A DNA stretch of 64,000 bases, taken from the NCBI RefSeq assembly GCF_004364775.1, contig NZ_SOAL01000014.1, positions 100,937-164,936 on the forward strand, given 5' to 3'. The position numbers and the translations under genes were made by a program. The notes below the pieces were generated by a model. The model was not told where the DNA came from. It saw only the letters and a list, made by a program, of their open reading frames with translations, and made no database searches. This document shows, one piece after another, positions 9,912-18,700 of the stretch. The DNA comes from Comamonas sp. JUb58. GTDB lineage: Bacteria; Pseudomonadota; Gammaproteobacteria; Burkholderiales; Burkholderiaceae_C. Positions within the stretch are counted from its first letter, which is position 1, and each line of letters opens with the position of its first letter.

Positions 9912-10430
9912 ATGATCATGCCGCGTGGGCAGCCCTTGCTGCTGCCTGTCCCTCCGGGCTTTATTGCGCTGACCCTGGTGTTGGCGCTGATGATCAACAT
10001 GCTGCCGCTGGGCCGCGCGCTGTGGCTGCCCGATGTGCTGCTGCTGGTGCTCGTCTACTGGGGCGTGCACGAGCCCGGCAAGATCGGCATGGGCTGGGCC
10101 TTTGTGCTCGGCCTGTGCATGGATGTGCACCAGTCCTCCCTGCTGGGCCTGCATGCGCTGGTGTACTCGGCCGTGCTGTATGGCGTGGCGCTGCTGCGCC
10201 AGCGCATCACCTGGCTGAGCGTGATGGCCCAGGCGGTGCAGGTGATGCCGCTGTTCCTTGCGTCTGACGTGGTGCTGATGCTGCTGCGCATGTTGCTGCG
10301 TGGCAGTTTTCCGGGCTGGGGCTTTTTGACGCCCGGCCTGTGGTGCGTAGTGCTGTGGCCGCTGGTGAGCGGGCTGCTACAGCTGCCCCAGCGCCAGCCG
10401 CCCGACGATGACGAAAACCGCCCCTTGTAA
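9912..10430 (+). CDS. mreD: rod shape-determining protein MreD
   Basis: A 172-residue polytopic membrane protein with about five hydrophobic helices, matching MreD in size and place. The motif GLCMDVHQSSLLGLHAL is the family-typical G-x-x-x-D-x-x-x-x-x-x-G-x-x-A region. The annotated ATG could be replaced by the ATG at 9918 two codons downstream. The gene lies between mreC and mrdA, and 21 bases separate it from mrdA. Confidence 0.93.
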   Translation: MIMPRGQPLLLPVPPGFIALTLVLALMINMLPLGRALWLPDVLLLVLVYWGVHEPGKIGMGWAFVLGLCMDVHQSSLLGLHALVYSAVLYGVALLRQRITWLSVMAQAVQVMPLFLASDVVLMLLRMLLRGSFPGWGFLTPGLWCVVLWPLVSGLLQLPQRQPPDDDENRPL

Positions 10431-10451
10431 GCTGGGGCGTTTGCGCAGACC

Positions 10452-12404
10452 ATGACCGAGATCCAGAATTCAGACCGCGCGTTCAGCCGCTTTCGGCTGC
10501 GGGTGATCGTCATCGGTCTGGTGGTGGTGCTGTGCTTTGGCATTCTGCTGTCACGCCTGTATGTGCTGCAGATCGACCGCCATGACGACCTGCTGGCGCA
10601 GGCCGAAAGCAACCGCACGGCCGTGGTGCCCATCGTGCCCAACCGGGGCCAGATCTATGACCGCAATGGTGTGCTGCTGGCCACCAACTACTCGGCCTAC
10701 ACCCTGGAGATCACGCCCTACAAGGTGGGCGATGTGGAAGAGACTATCGATGCGCTGTCCGAGCTGATCGAGATCACGCCGCGCGACCGCCGCCGCTTCA
10801 AGCGCCTGCGTGAGGATTCGCGCAACTTCGACTCGCTGCCGATCCGCTCGCGCCTGACCGACCAGGAAGTGGCCAAGTTCGCCGCCCAGCGCTACCGCTT
10901 TCCGGGTGTGGATGTGAAGGCGCGGCTGTTTCGCTCCTACCCGCTGGGCGAGACCGGTGCCCACCTGATCGGCTATATCGGCCGCATCAACCAGCGCGAG
11001 AAGGAGCGCATCGACGACTCCGACGAAGCGGCCAACTACCGGGGCACCGAGTACATCGGCAAGACCGGCGTGGAAGCCAGCTACGAAAAAGAGCTGCATG
11101 GCCACACCGGCGTGGAGCGCATGGAGACCTCGGCCGGCGGCCATGCGGTGCGCAAGCTCGACAGCTCCCCCGCCACACCGGGAGAGAGCGTGGTGCTGTC
11201 GGTGGACATCAAGCTGCAGAAGATGGTCGAAGACCTGTATGGCGAGCGCCGGGGCGTGGCCGTGGCGATCGATCCGCGCAGCGGCGAGCTGCTGGCCATG
11301 GTCAGCAAGCCCACCTACGACCCCAATATCTTTGTCGAAGGCATTGACCAGGAAAGCTGGAAGGCGCTGAACGAATCCATCGACCGGCCCCTGCTCAACC
11401 GGGCGATGCGCGGCACCTACCCGACCGGCTCCACCTACAAGCCCTTCATGGGCCTGGCCGGGCTGGAGACGGGCAAGCGCACGCCCTCGACCATCATCCA
11501 GGACGGCGGCAGCTGGACCTTTGGCGGCCACACCTTCCGCTCCGGCCATGCGCTGGGCCCCGTTGATCTGAACCGCGCGATCCAGCATTCCAGCAATGTC
11601 TACTTCTACACCCTGGCCAATGAAATGGGCGTGGATGCGATTCACGACTTCATGAAGCCGCTGGGCTTCGGTCAGATCACCGGCATCGACCTGCCCGGTG
11701 AAGTGCGCGGCGTGCTGCCCAGCACGGCCTGGAAGCGCGACACCTACAAGCGCCCCGAGCAAAAGCGCTGGTATGCCGGTGAGACCATCTCGCTGGGCAT
11801 TGGCCAGGGCTACAACAACTTCACTATCTTGCAGCTGACCCATGCGCTGGCCACGCTTTTGGACAATGGCAACAGCCGCGTGCCGCATGTGGGCCGTTCG
11901 CTGATCGACCCGGTAACCGGCGAGCGCCGCCCCATCGAGCAGCCGCCGCCCGTGAACCTGGGCTACAAGCAAAGCAATATCGAGGCGGTCAAGCGCGGCA
12001 TGGTGTCGGTCGTGACCGGCGGTACCGGGCGCGGCTCCTTTGGCACGGCCCGCTACACCGCTGGTGGCAAGACCGGTACGGCCCAGGCCATCAGCATCGG
12101 CCAAAAGGAAAAATACAATGCCGCGCGCTTGGCCGAGCGCCAGCGCGACCATGCGCTGTACATTGCCTTTGCCCCGGCCGAAGACCCCAAGATTGCCGTC
12201 GGCGTGATTGTGGAAAACGCCGGCTTCGGTGCCGGCTCGGCCGCGCCCATTGCGCGCCGCATCATCGACTACTGGTTGATGGGCGAATACCCCAGCGAGG
12301 CCGATATCGCCGCCATGCAGCGCGGCGATGGCCGTGCGCCGATGGGCACGCCAAGGCGGGTTGAAGATATCCAGCTCAAGCCGCAGTCGGAGCCACCGCA
12401 GTAA
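10452..12404 (+). CDS. mrdA: penicillin-binding protein 2, elongation transpeptidase
   Basis: A 650-residue class B PBP that cross-links new peptidoglycan during elongation. There is one N-terminal membrane helix (about 15-37), a dimerisation/pedestal region and a transpeptidase domain with all three motifs: Ser327 in STYK, SSN at 380-382 and KTG at 540-542. Position in the mre cluster identifies it as PBP2 rather than FtsI. A rodA is expected to follow in many relatives but is not here; a minus-strand permease gene follows instead. Confidence 0.96.
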   Translation: MTEIQNSDRAFSRFRLRVIVIGLVVVLCFGILLSRLYVLQIDRHDDLLAQAESNRTAVVPIVPNRGQIYDRNGVLLATNYSAYTLEITPYKVGDVEETIDALSELIEITPRDRRRFKRLREDSRNFDSLPIRSRLTDQEVAKFAAQRYRFPGVDVKARLFRSYPLGETGAHLIGYIGRINQREKERIDDSDEAANYRGTEYIGKTGVEASYEKELHGHTGVERMETSAGGHAVRKLDSSPATPGESVVLSVDIKLQKMVEDLYGERRGVAVAIDPRSGELLAMVSKPTYDPNIFVEGIDQESWKALNESIDRPLLNRAMRGTYPTGSTYKPFMGLAGLETGKRTPSTIIQDGGSWTFGGHTFRSGHALGPVDLNRAIQHSSNVYFYTLANEMGVDAIHDFMKPLGFGQITGIDLPGEVRGVLPSTAWKRDTYKRPEQKRWYAGETISLGIGQGYNNFTILQLTHALATLLDNGNSRVPHVGRSLIDPVTGERRPIEQPPPVNLGYKQSNIEAVKRGMVSVVTGGTGRGSFGTARYTAGGKTGTAQAISIGQKEKYNAARLAERQRDHALYIAFAPAEDPKIAVGVIVENAGFGAGSAAPIARRIIDYWLMGEYPSEADIAAMQRGDGRAPMGTPRRVEDIQLKPQSEPPQ

Positions 12405-12440
12405 GCCAGGGGGCAGTTGTTGCCGCAGGGCATTGGGCAA

Positions 12441-12467
12441 CAAAAAACCGCCTTAGACCAAGGCGGT
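12441..12467 (-). terminator. Rho-independent terminator of the TSUP permease gene
   Basis: On the minus strand ACCGCCTT pairs with AAGGCGGT and is followed by TTTTTTG. It sits about 50 bases beyond the permease stop and can also act as a barrier for transcription from mrdA. Confidence 0.8.
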
Positions 12468-12515
12468 GAGGGAGCGAGCACGGGCCCAGGCGCGGGCCAC
12501 CACCCAGGCTAAAGA

Positions 12516-13274
12516 TCAGCGCAAAAAGGCGTCGTAACCGGTCTTGAGGATCAGCGCGGCCACCACGACGATGAACATGCCGCGCACAAAACCAGAGCCC
12601 TTTTTCAAGGCCATCCAGGTGCCCAGCATGCTGCCGAGGATGTTGGCGACGGCCAGCGGAATCGCAAAGTGCCACCAGACATGGCCCTTGGCGGTGAACA
12701 GGATCAGCGCCGCCACATTGGTGGCGATGTTCAGGATCTTGGCACTGGCCGAAGCGTTCAGGAAGTCATAGCCCAGCCAGCGCACCATCAGGAAGACGAA
12801 GAAGCTGCCGGTCCCCGGGCCAAAGAAACCATCGTAGAAGCCAATGGTGGCGCCAATCGCGCAGGCCACCCAGGCTTCGGTGCGGCCGCTGTAGCGCGGT
12901 GCATGGGTCTGGCCCAGCTGCTTTTTGTACAAGGTGTAGGCCAGCACGGCGATCAGGATCAGCGGCAAGGCCTTGCGCAGCATGCTCGGGTCGACCACGG
13001 TGACCGCCCAGGCCCCCAGCAGCGAGGCGACAAAGCCCGCACCTGCCGCGGGTGCAATGGCGGCCCAGCGCATATCGACACGCTTGGCGTATTGGCGCGC
13101 AGAAATCAGCGTGCCCCAGACGCCAGCGCTTTTGTTGGTGCCCAGCAAGGTGGCCGGCGGTGCAGAGGGGAAAGCGCCAAACAGCGCGGGCACCAAAATG
13201 AGGCCGCCACCACCGACGACCGCATCGACAAAGCCCGCGAACATCGACGCGAGCGTTACAAAGATCCATTCCAT
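12516..13274 (-). CDS. TSUP (TauE/SafE) family membrane permease
   Basis: A 252-residue polytopic inner-membrane protein with eight or so hydrophobic segments. The family-typical glycine-rich motifs are present: FAGFVDAVVGGGGLILVPAL near the N-terminus and the repeated GFYDGFFGPGTGSF in the second half. TSUP proteins move sulfite, sulfoacetate or other small organic acids; the substrate here cannot be read from sequence or neighbours. The ATG at 13274 (MEWIF) is preferred over the codon at 13295 because the extra seven residues are polar and precede the first helix. Confidence 0.9.
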   Translation of the reverse strand: MEWIFVTLASMFAGFVDAVVGGGGLILVPALFGAFPSAPPATLLGTNKSAGVWGTLISARQYAKRVDMRWAAIAPAAGAGFVASLLGAWAVTVVDPSMLRKALPLILIAVLAYTLYKKQLGQTHAPRYSGRTEAWVACAIGATIGFYDGFFGPGTGSFFVFLMVRWLGYDFLNASASAKILNIATNVAALILFTAKGHVWWHFAIPLAVANILGSMLGTWMALKKGSGFVRGMFIVVVAALILKTGYDAFLR

Positions 13275-13436
13275 GGGGCGAGATTGTCGCACCACCGCGA
13301 GGGGGCACGCACCGTACCAGGGCGGCTAAATACAAAACTGCCAGCGGAACAGACGCGGTGTGGGAAGGCTTGGGCGAGGGCCCGGATGCGCTGAACGGCT
13401 GGGGCAGAAGAGAGGCGCATCGGACGCCAGAAAAAC

Positions 13437-13460
13437 AAAAGCGCCCAAAAGGGCGCTTTG
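13437..13460 (-). terminator. Rho-independent terminator of the candidate sRNA
   Basis: GCGCCC-AAAA-GGGCGC on the plus strand; on the minus strand the hairpin is followed by TTTTGTTTTT, a good U-tract. No protein gene on the minus strand ends near it: the GMC gene stops 340 bases away. Confidence 0.75.
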
Positions 13461-13558
13461 AAGGAGCATCTCGTTTTTTATTGATGCTTTTTTAAATATT
13501 CGAGTTGTTGAGATGTCTCCTCGGTCCTCTCGTAGAGCACTGTTTCAGTGCCTCGAGT
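13437..13558 (-). ncRNA. candidate small RNA ending in a strong terminator
   Basis: In the 526-base gap between the TSUP and GMC genes, a minus-strand TATAGT (13570-13565) could start an RNA at about 13558. The RNA would carry a perfect GCACTG-AAA-CAGTGC hairpin, a GGAG-containing purine stretch, an A/U-rich linker, an 11-12-base-loop GCATC/GATGC hairpin and a final AAGCGCCC-TTTT-GGGCGCTTTTG-TTTTT terminator. No ORF with a ribosome site is seen in it. The -35 is weak. An untranslated leader or attenuated transcript is the main alternative. Confidence 0.35.
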
Positions 13559-13593
13559 GCCTCTACTATAGGTCATCGCACCGAGGTGGTGCA

Positions 13594-13609
13594 TTGGGAT
13601 TTACCCCAA
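13594..13609. promoter_or_regulatory. inverted repeat upstream of the candidate sRNA promoter
   Basis: TTGGG-ATTTAC-CCCAA lies 24 bases upstream of the minus-strand TATAGT, just behind a poor -35. This is a typical activator position. A second short inverted repeat, GCACC-GAGGT-GGTGC (13578-13592), lies in the spacer and -35. Confidence 0.35.
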
Positions 13610-13800
13610 AGGTAACTGATTTGGTGCAGATTGCAGGATGCGATCACTTTCTGCCCCATTCCTGCGCCGAGCCGCCCCATAACGGCAAAAAATGAGACAA
13701 AACTGCCGTTTCAGCGGCCGCAGGCCGGTGAATTGCCCCTGAGGCGCCCATGGTCAGCCAAGCGGCGGTCGTAACCGTGCTGAAACTCTGTAGCGCACCA

Positions 13801-15483
13801 TCATGGCCCATGGCTGGCGCGGATCCACTCCGAGGCCCGCTCGGCCAGCATCAGGGTGGGTGAGTTGGTGTTGCCGCTGGTGATGGTCGGCATGGCACCG
13901 GCATCGACCACGCGCAAACCCCGTACGCCGCGCACACGCAGCTCGCTGTCCAGCACGGCCATCGGATCGTTTTCGGCGCCCATCTTGGTGGTGCCCACCG
14001 GGTGGAAGATGGTGGTGGCGATATCGCCGGCCAGGCGCGCCAGCTCCTCATCGCTTTGGTACTGCGCGCCGGGCTTCCATTCCACCGGCTGGTACTTGGC
14101 CAGTGCGGGCTGCGCGGCAATGTTGCGGGTCACGCGCAGGCTGTCGGCCGCCACCTGGCGGTCCTCGGCGGTCGAGAGGTAGTTGGGCGCAATCGCAGGG
14201 GCGCTGCGGAAATCCGCGTTCTTGATCTGCACGGTGCCACGGCTGGTGGGATTGAGGTTGCAGACGCTGGCGGTGAAGGCCGGGAAGCTGTGCAGCGGCT
14301 GGCCAAAGGCATCGAGCGACAGCGGCTGCACGTGGTACTGGATGTTGGGATGGGGTTGGCTCGCGCTGCTGCGGGTAAAGGCTCCCAGTTGCGAGGGCGC
14401 CATGCTCATCGGGCCGCTGCGCTTGAGCAGGTATTCCAGCCCGATCTGGGCCTTGCCCCAGAGGTTGCTGGCCAGCACGTTCAAGGTGGGCGCGCCATCG
14501 ATCTTGAAGACCGAGCGGATCTGCAGATGGTCCTGCAGATTGGCGCCGACGCCGGGCAGGTCATGTTGCACGGTGATGCCATGCTGCTGCAGCAAGTCAC
14601 CGGGCCCGATACCCGAGAGCTGCAGAATCTGCGGCGAGTTGATGGCGCCTGCGCTCAGCACCACTTCCTTGTCGGCCTTGACGATGGTCATCTCGGTGCC
14701 GGTCCAGACCTCCACCCCGGTGCAGGCGAGCTGGCCATCGGCCTGGCGCTCCAGCACCAGGCGGCTGACCTGGGCATTGGTCCACATCTCGAAGTTGGAG
14801 CGCCCATAGCAGGTGGGGCGCAAAAAGGCCTTGGCGGTGTTCCAGCGCCAGCCGTTCTTCTGGTTCACCTCGAAGTAGCCCACTCCCTCGTTGCTGCCCC
14901 GGTTGAAGTCATCGGTGGCGGGGATGCCGGCTTGCTGGGCGGCCTGTGCAAAGGCGTCCAGGATGTCCCAGCGCAGGCGCTGTTTCTCGACACGCCATTC
15001 GCCAGTGCTGCCAGTGCGGCGGTTGCCATGCCACTGCGCAAAGCTGGGGCTGGTCTCGCCTTCCTGGTCCAGGCGCCAGTGGTCTTCATGGCGCTTGAAG
15101 TAGTTGACGGTGTCGTTCCAGCGCCAGCGGGCGTCGCCGGTCAGCTCGGCCCACTGGTCGTAGTCGCGGGACTGGCCGCGCATATAGATCATGCCGTTGA
15201 TGCTGGAGCAGCCGCCCAAGGTCTTGCCGCGCGGGTAGAGCAGGCTGCGGCCGTTGAGGCCGGCATCGGGCTCGGTCTTGTAGAGCCAGTCGGTGCGGGG
15301 GTTGCCGATGCAGTACAGATAGCCCACGGGGATGTGGATCCAGTGGTAGTCGTCGCGCCGGCCCGCCTCGATCAGCAGCACCCGGTTATGGGTTTTGGCG
15401 CTGAGGCGGTTGCACAGCAGTGCGCCCGCCGTGCCTCCACCGATGACGATGTAGTCGAAACTTGTGTTGTCTCCAGATTGCAT
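13801..15483 (-). CDS. GMC-family FAD-dependent oxidoreductase (choline/alcohol dehydrogenase-like)
   Basis: A 560-residue flavoprotein. The FAD-binding GGGTAG is at 15-20, GMC signature 1 is GKTLGGCSSINGMIYMRGQ, signature 2 is GAINSPQILQLSGIGP, and the catalytic His lies in HPVGTTKMG near the C-terminus. The family oxidises alcohols, choline or polyethylene glycol; the neighbours do not define the substrate, and no betaine aldehyde dehydrogenase lies beside it. The start at 15483 begins just before the FAD motif; an in-frame extension to 15567 has no ribosome site. It diverges from the Mla operon. Confidence 0.9.
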   Translation of the reverse strand: MQSGDNTSFDYIVIGGGTAGALLCNRLSAKTHNRVLLIEAGRRDDYHWIHIPVGYLYCIGNPRTDWLYKTEPDAGLNGRSLLYPRGKTLGGCSSINGMIYMRGQSRDYDQWAELTGDARWRWNDTVNYFKRHEDHWRLDQEGETSPSFAQWHGNRRTGSTGEWRVEKQRLRWDILDAFAQAAQQAGIPATDDFNRGSNEGVGYFEVNQKNGWRWNTAKAFLRPTCYGRSNFEMWTNAQVSRLVLERQADGQLACTGVEVWTGTEMTIVKADKEVVLSAGAINSPQILQLSGIGPGDLLQQHGITVQHDLPGVGANLQDHLQIRSVFKIDGAPTLNVLASNLWGKAQIGLEYLLKRSGPMSMAPSQLGAFTRSSASQPHPNIQYHVQPLSLDAFGQPLHSFPAFTASVCNLNPTSRGTVQIKNADFRSAPAIAPNYLSTAEDRQVAADSLRVTRNIAAQPALAKYQPVEWKPGAQYQSDEELARLAGDIATTIFHPVGTTKMGAENDPMAVLDSELRVRGVRGLRVVDAGAMPTITSGNTNSPTLMLAERASEWIRASHGP

Positions 15484-15557
15484 GTGCGGTCTTTTCTCAT
15501 AGGGAGTATGAAGCTCCCTCGGTCCATCGAATCGGCAAGTTTGTGAACAGTATGCCG

Positions 15558-15627
15558 GGCTTGCCAAGCGGGAAAACCAATGCCCTGTCGCGCATCGCGC
15601 CTACTGCCTGACCAGGCTTGCCAAGCG
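15558..15627. repeat. two copies of an operator-like 13-mer upstream of the GMC gene
   Basis: GGCTTGCCAAGCG occurs at 15558-15570 and 15615-15627, with identical orientation and start points 57 bases apart. The core GCTTG-C-CAAGC is an imperfect palindrome, as expected for a dimeric regulator. Both copies lie 75-145 bases before the GMC start, in a 293-base divergent region that also holds a CTCGC-GATA-GCGAG repeat at 15740-15753 near the Mla operon. Confidence 0.4.
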
Positions 15628-15776
15628 TGGTGTAGATGCCGCAGTTGCGCTCATCAGCGACCGCTTCCTACAGAGGGAAGCGCCGCGTTCGCTGGCTGGT
15701 AAGCGTCCGCTGCGCGACAGACCAGCTATAGTGCGTAGGCGCTCGCGATAGCGAGATACGCTTTATTTTTGGATCC

Positions 15777-16901
15777 ATGGACGATACAGCCCCTCATCTA
15801 CAGCAACACCAGGACGGCACGCAGCGCAGGGCGCAACTGCGTGGGCGCTGGGGTGCGGCTGAGCTGGGCCAGCGCCCGCTGTGGCGCGAGCTGCGCCGCC
15901 AGCTCGATGGCGCGGCACCCAGCGCAGAACAGGGCTGGGACCTGAGCGAAGTGCAGTGGCTCGACCACGTGGGCGCACAGCTCTTGTGGGACCACTGGGG
16001 CCAGCAGTGGCCCGCGCAATTGCGCACCACCGATCTGCAGCGCCAGATGCTCGAACGCGTTGCCTCGCTGACGATGGGCTGCCCACCGGAGACCAAGGTC
16101 AACTGGTGGGGCTGGCTGATCCAGCTGGGCCTGGTGCTGCTGGGCTTCATGGCCCATGTGCGCAGCATGGTCGAGATGGTGGGGCAGCTGTTGCTCGATG
16201 TGCTGCGCCTCCTCAAGAACCCGCTGCGCGGCCCTTGGCGCGATGTATCGGGCCACTTGTATGCGATGGGTGCCACGGCGCTGCCCATCACCGCCCTGGT
16301 GGGCTTTTTGATCGGCGTGGTGCTGGCTTATCTGATGTCGCTGCAGCTGCGCCAGTTCGGTGCCGATGCCTTCATCGTCAATATTCTGGGCATCTCGCTG
16401 GTGCGGGAGCTGGGGCCCTTGCTCGGCGCCATTCTGGTCGCCGGCCGTACCGGCTCGGCCATCACCGCGCAAATTGGCGTGATGCGGGTCAATGAAGAAC
16501 TCGATGCCATGCAAGTCATGGGCATTGCGCAAGGCTACCGCCTGGTGATGCCACGCGCGCTGGCGCTGGCGTTGGCGATGCCGCTGGTGTCGATGTGGAC
16601 CACGGTCTGCGCGCTGGTGGGCGGCATGATGGCCGCTGACGCCGCCATGGGCGTATCGCCCGCCTATTTCATCCAGGCCATGCCCGGTGCGGTGGACATT
16701 GCCAACCTCTACCTGGCGCTGGCCAAGTCGGTCACCTTTGGCGTGGCGATTGCGCTGATTGCCTGCCACTGGGGGCTGGAAGTGGAGCCCAACACCCAGA
16801 GCCTGGGCCGGGGCACCACCTCGTCGGTGGTGATCTCGATCACTGCGGTGATCGTGCTCGATGCGATCTTTGCGATTGCATTCCGCAAGGTGGGGTTCTA
16901 G
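15777..16901 (+). CDS. mlaE: MlaE-like ABC transporter permease with N-terminal STAS-like domain
   Basis: A 374-residue MlaE-type permease of an intermembrane phospholipid transporter. Residues 1 to about 105 are soluble and resemble a STAS-type domain (LSEVQWLDHVGAQLLWDHW), a role MlaB performs as a separate protein in E. coli. Five or six membrane helices follow, with the family region LVRELGPLLGAILVAGRTGSA. It is the first gene of a five-gene operon; the next start is 2 bases after the stop. The exact cargo (phospholipid or another lipid) is not set by sequence. Confidence 0.9.
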   Translation: MDDTAPHLQQHQDGTQRRAQLRGRWGAAELGQRPLWRELRRQLDGAAPSAEQGWDLSEVQWLDHVGAQLLWDHWGQQWPAQLRTTDLQRQMLERVASLTMGCPPETKVNWWGWLIQLGLVLLGFMAHVRSMVEMVGQLLLDVLRLLKNPLRGPWRDVSGHLYAMGATALPITALVGFLIGVVLAYLMSLQLRQFGADAFIVNILGISLVRELGPLLGAILVAGRTGSAITAQIGVMRVNEELDAMQVMGIAQGYRLVMPRALALALAMPLVSMWTTVCALVGGMMAADAAMGVSPAYFIQAMPGAVDIANLYLALAKSVTFGVAIALIACHWGLEVEPNTQSLGRGTTSSVVISITAVIVLDAIFAIAFRKVGF

Positions 16902-16903
16902 CG

Positions 16904-17731
16904 ATGAGCCAAGCCATCTCCCAACCCCCAAGCGTGCCGGCCAGCGATGAAAAAGTGGTCGAGATCCGCAAGCTCTGGACCGTTTTCGGCCAGGGTGACC
17001 GGGCCTTTGCGATCCACCAGGACCTGGACATGTCCGTTTACCGGGGCGAGATTCTGACCCTGGTGGGCGGCTCGGGCACCGGCAAATCGGTGCTGCTGCG
17101 CCAGATGCTGGGGCTGCTGCACCCGGCCAAGGGCGAGGTGCTGGTGATGGGCCAGCCTGTGAAGGACCTGAGCCTGCGCGGCGCGGCCTCGCGCATCGGC
17201 ATGCTGTTCCAGCAAGGCGCGCTGTTCTCGGCCTTCAATGTGCTGGAGAACATTGCGTTTCCGCTCAGCGAGCAGGGCACCCTGCCCAAGGCGGTGGTGC
17301 ATGACGCGGCCATGGTCAAGCTGCAGATGGTGGGCCTCAAGCCCGAGCATGCGACCCGCATGCCCTCGGACCTGTCGGGCGGCATGATCAAGCGCGTGGC
17401 GCTGGCCCGCTCACTGATCATGGATCCGCCCTTGCTGCTGCTCGACGAGCCCACCGCCGGGCTGGACCCGAACAGTTCGGACGAGTTCTGCGATCTGCTC
17501 AAGGACCTGCATGCCGAGCTGGGGCTGACCGTGGTCATGGTCACCCATGACCTGGATACCTTGTTTGCACTGTCCACCCGCGTGGCGGTGCTGGCTGAAA
17601 AGAAGGTCATCGTCTCGGGCACTCCGGCCGAAGTGGTGCAGTTCAAGCACCCGTTTATTGAACATTTCTTCCTGGGTGAGCGTGGACGCCGTGCAATGGC
17701 TCCGGTGGCGCTTGGTGGGGTGAAGGAATAG
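16904..17731 (+). CDS. mlaF: MlaF-like ABC transporter ATPase
   Basis: A 275-residue ATP-binding subunit. Walker A GGSGTGKS at 55-62, signature LSGGM in DLSGGMIKRVALARS, Walker B LLLLDEPTAGLD and the switch His in VTHD are all present. It powers the permease encoded just upstream (2-base gap). MCE-type transporters move lipids between inner and outer membranes. The stop is followed after 2 bases by the MCE gene, so the three core subunits are translationally close. Confidence 0.95.
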   Translation: MSQAISQPPSVPASDEKVVEIRKLWTVFGQGDRAFAIHQDLDMSVYRGEILTLVGGSGTGKSVLLRQMLGLLHPAKGEVLVMGQPVKDLSLRGAASRIGMLFQQGALFSAFNVLENIAFPLSEQGTLPKAVVHDAAMVKLQMVGLKPEHATRMPSDLSGGMIKRVALARSLIMDPPLLLLDEPTAGLDPNSSDEFCDLLKDLHAELGLTVVMVTHDLDTLFALSTRVAVLAEKKVIVSGTPAEVVQFKHPFIEHFFLGERGRRAMAPVALGGVKE

Positions 17732-17733
17732 CT

Positions 17734-18699
17734 ATGGAAAACAAATCACACGCACTGGCGGCTGGATTGTTTGTGGTCTTGCTCACGGCGCTGGTCATCT
17801 TCCTGAGCCTGTGGATGGGCCGGGACAATACGAACTACACGCGCTATGAACTGTCCACCCGCGAGACCGTCAGCGGTCTGCAGCCCCAGGCGGCAGTGCG
17901 CTACAAGGGCGTGGCCGTGGGCCGCGTGACCAAGATCGAGTTCGACCCGGCCAAGGACGGCACGGTGCTGATCATCATCGCGGTCAACTCCGAGGCGCCC
18001 ATCACCAAAACCACCTACGCCATGCTGGGCTACCAGGGTGTCACCGGCCTGGCCCATATCCAGCTCGATGACGACAACAGCGAGACGACTCCGCTGCCTC
18101 CCGGCCCGGATGGCATTCCGCGCCTGCGCGTCAAGCCCTCGCCCTTTGGGCAGATTGCCGAGCAAGGCCCCATCATCTTGCAGCAGGTGGAAGACGCGAC
18201 CCGCAAGGTCAACGACCTGCTCAGCGAAGACAACCAGCAGGTGCTGGTGGACAGCATGAAGAGCCTGGGCCAGGCCGCCCAGAGCCTGGACCAGCTGAGC
18301 AAGCGCCTGATCGTCACCGTCGACACCAAGCTCGACCCGGCACTCGCCAGCCTTCCTGCCATCGCGCAGGATACGCGCAAGACGCTGGCCGGTATCCAGA
18401 AGACCTCCAATGACGTGAGCACGGCAGTGGGCAGCCTGGCGGCCAAGGGCGGCGTGGTAGACCAGATGGGCCAGGCGGTCGAGAAGGTGACCGACGCGGC
18501 CGAGAACTTCAACCGCAGCACCCTGCCGGCCATGGGCCGCACCATGCATGACGTGGGCTCGGCGGCGCGCCGCATGGGCGATACCGCCGATGCGTTCAAG
18601 AACAACCCGCAGTCCCTGATTTATGGCAGCTCCAATGCGCTGCCGGGCCCTGGCGAGCCAGGTTTTGTAGCCCCTCCCGCCGTGGGCAGCGGCCGATAG
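17734..18699 (+). CDS. mlaD: MlaD-like MCE-domain substrate-binding protein
   Basis: A 321-residue periplasmic protein held by an N-terminal membrane helix (about 8-28). The MCE domain follows (LSTRETVSGLQPQAAVRYKG, GVAVGRV, YQGVTGLAHIQL), then a long helical region rich in Ala, Gln and Thr that ends in a Pro/Gly tail. It is much longer than E. coli MlaD (about 183 residues), more like the MCE proteins with a needle-forming helix such as PqiB or LetB-type single-MCE relatives. It forms the lipid channel or tunnel with the permease and ATPase. Confidence 0.93.
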   Translation: MENKSHALAAGLFVVLLTALVIFLSLWMGRDNTNYTRYELSTRETVSGLQPQAAVRYKGVAVGRVTKIEFDPAKDGTVLIIIAVNSEAPITKTTYAMLGYQGVTGLAHIQLDDDNSETTPLPPGPDGIPRLRVKPSPFGQIAEQGPIILQQVEDATRKVNDLLSEDNQQVLVDSMKSLGQAAQSLDQLSKRLIVTVDTKLDPALASLPAIAQDTRKTLAGIQKTSNDVSTAVGSLAAKGGVVDQMGQAVEKVTDAAENFNRSTLPAMGRTMHDVGSAARRMGDTADAFKNNPQSLIYGSSNALPGPGEPGFVAPPAVGSGR

Positions 18700-18700
18700 G

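Noticed and set aside
10551..12443. Long minus-strand open frame of 630 codons antisense to mrdA
   Set aside because: It mirrors the codon positions of mrdA in a high-GC genome and gives a His/Ala/Gly/Gln-rich product with no domain; mrdA has all catalytic motifs.
14002..15546. Plus-strand open frame of 514 codons antisense to the GMC oxidoreductase
   Set aside because: The sense frame has both GMC signatures and the FAD site; the antisense frame has no motif.
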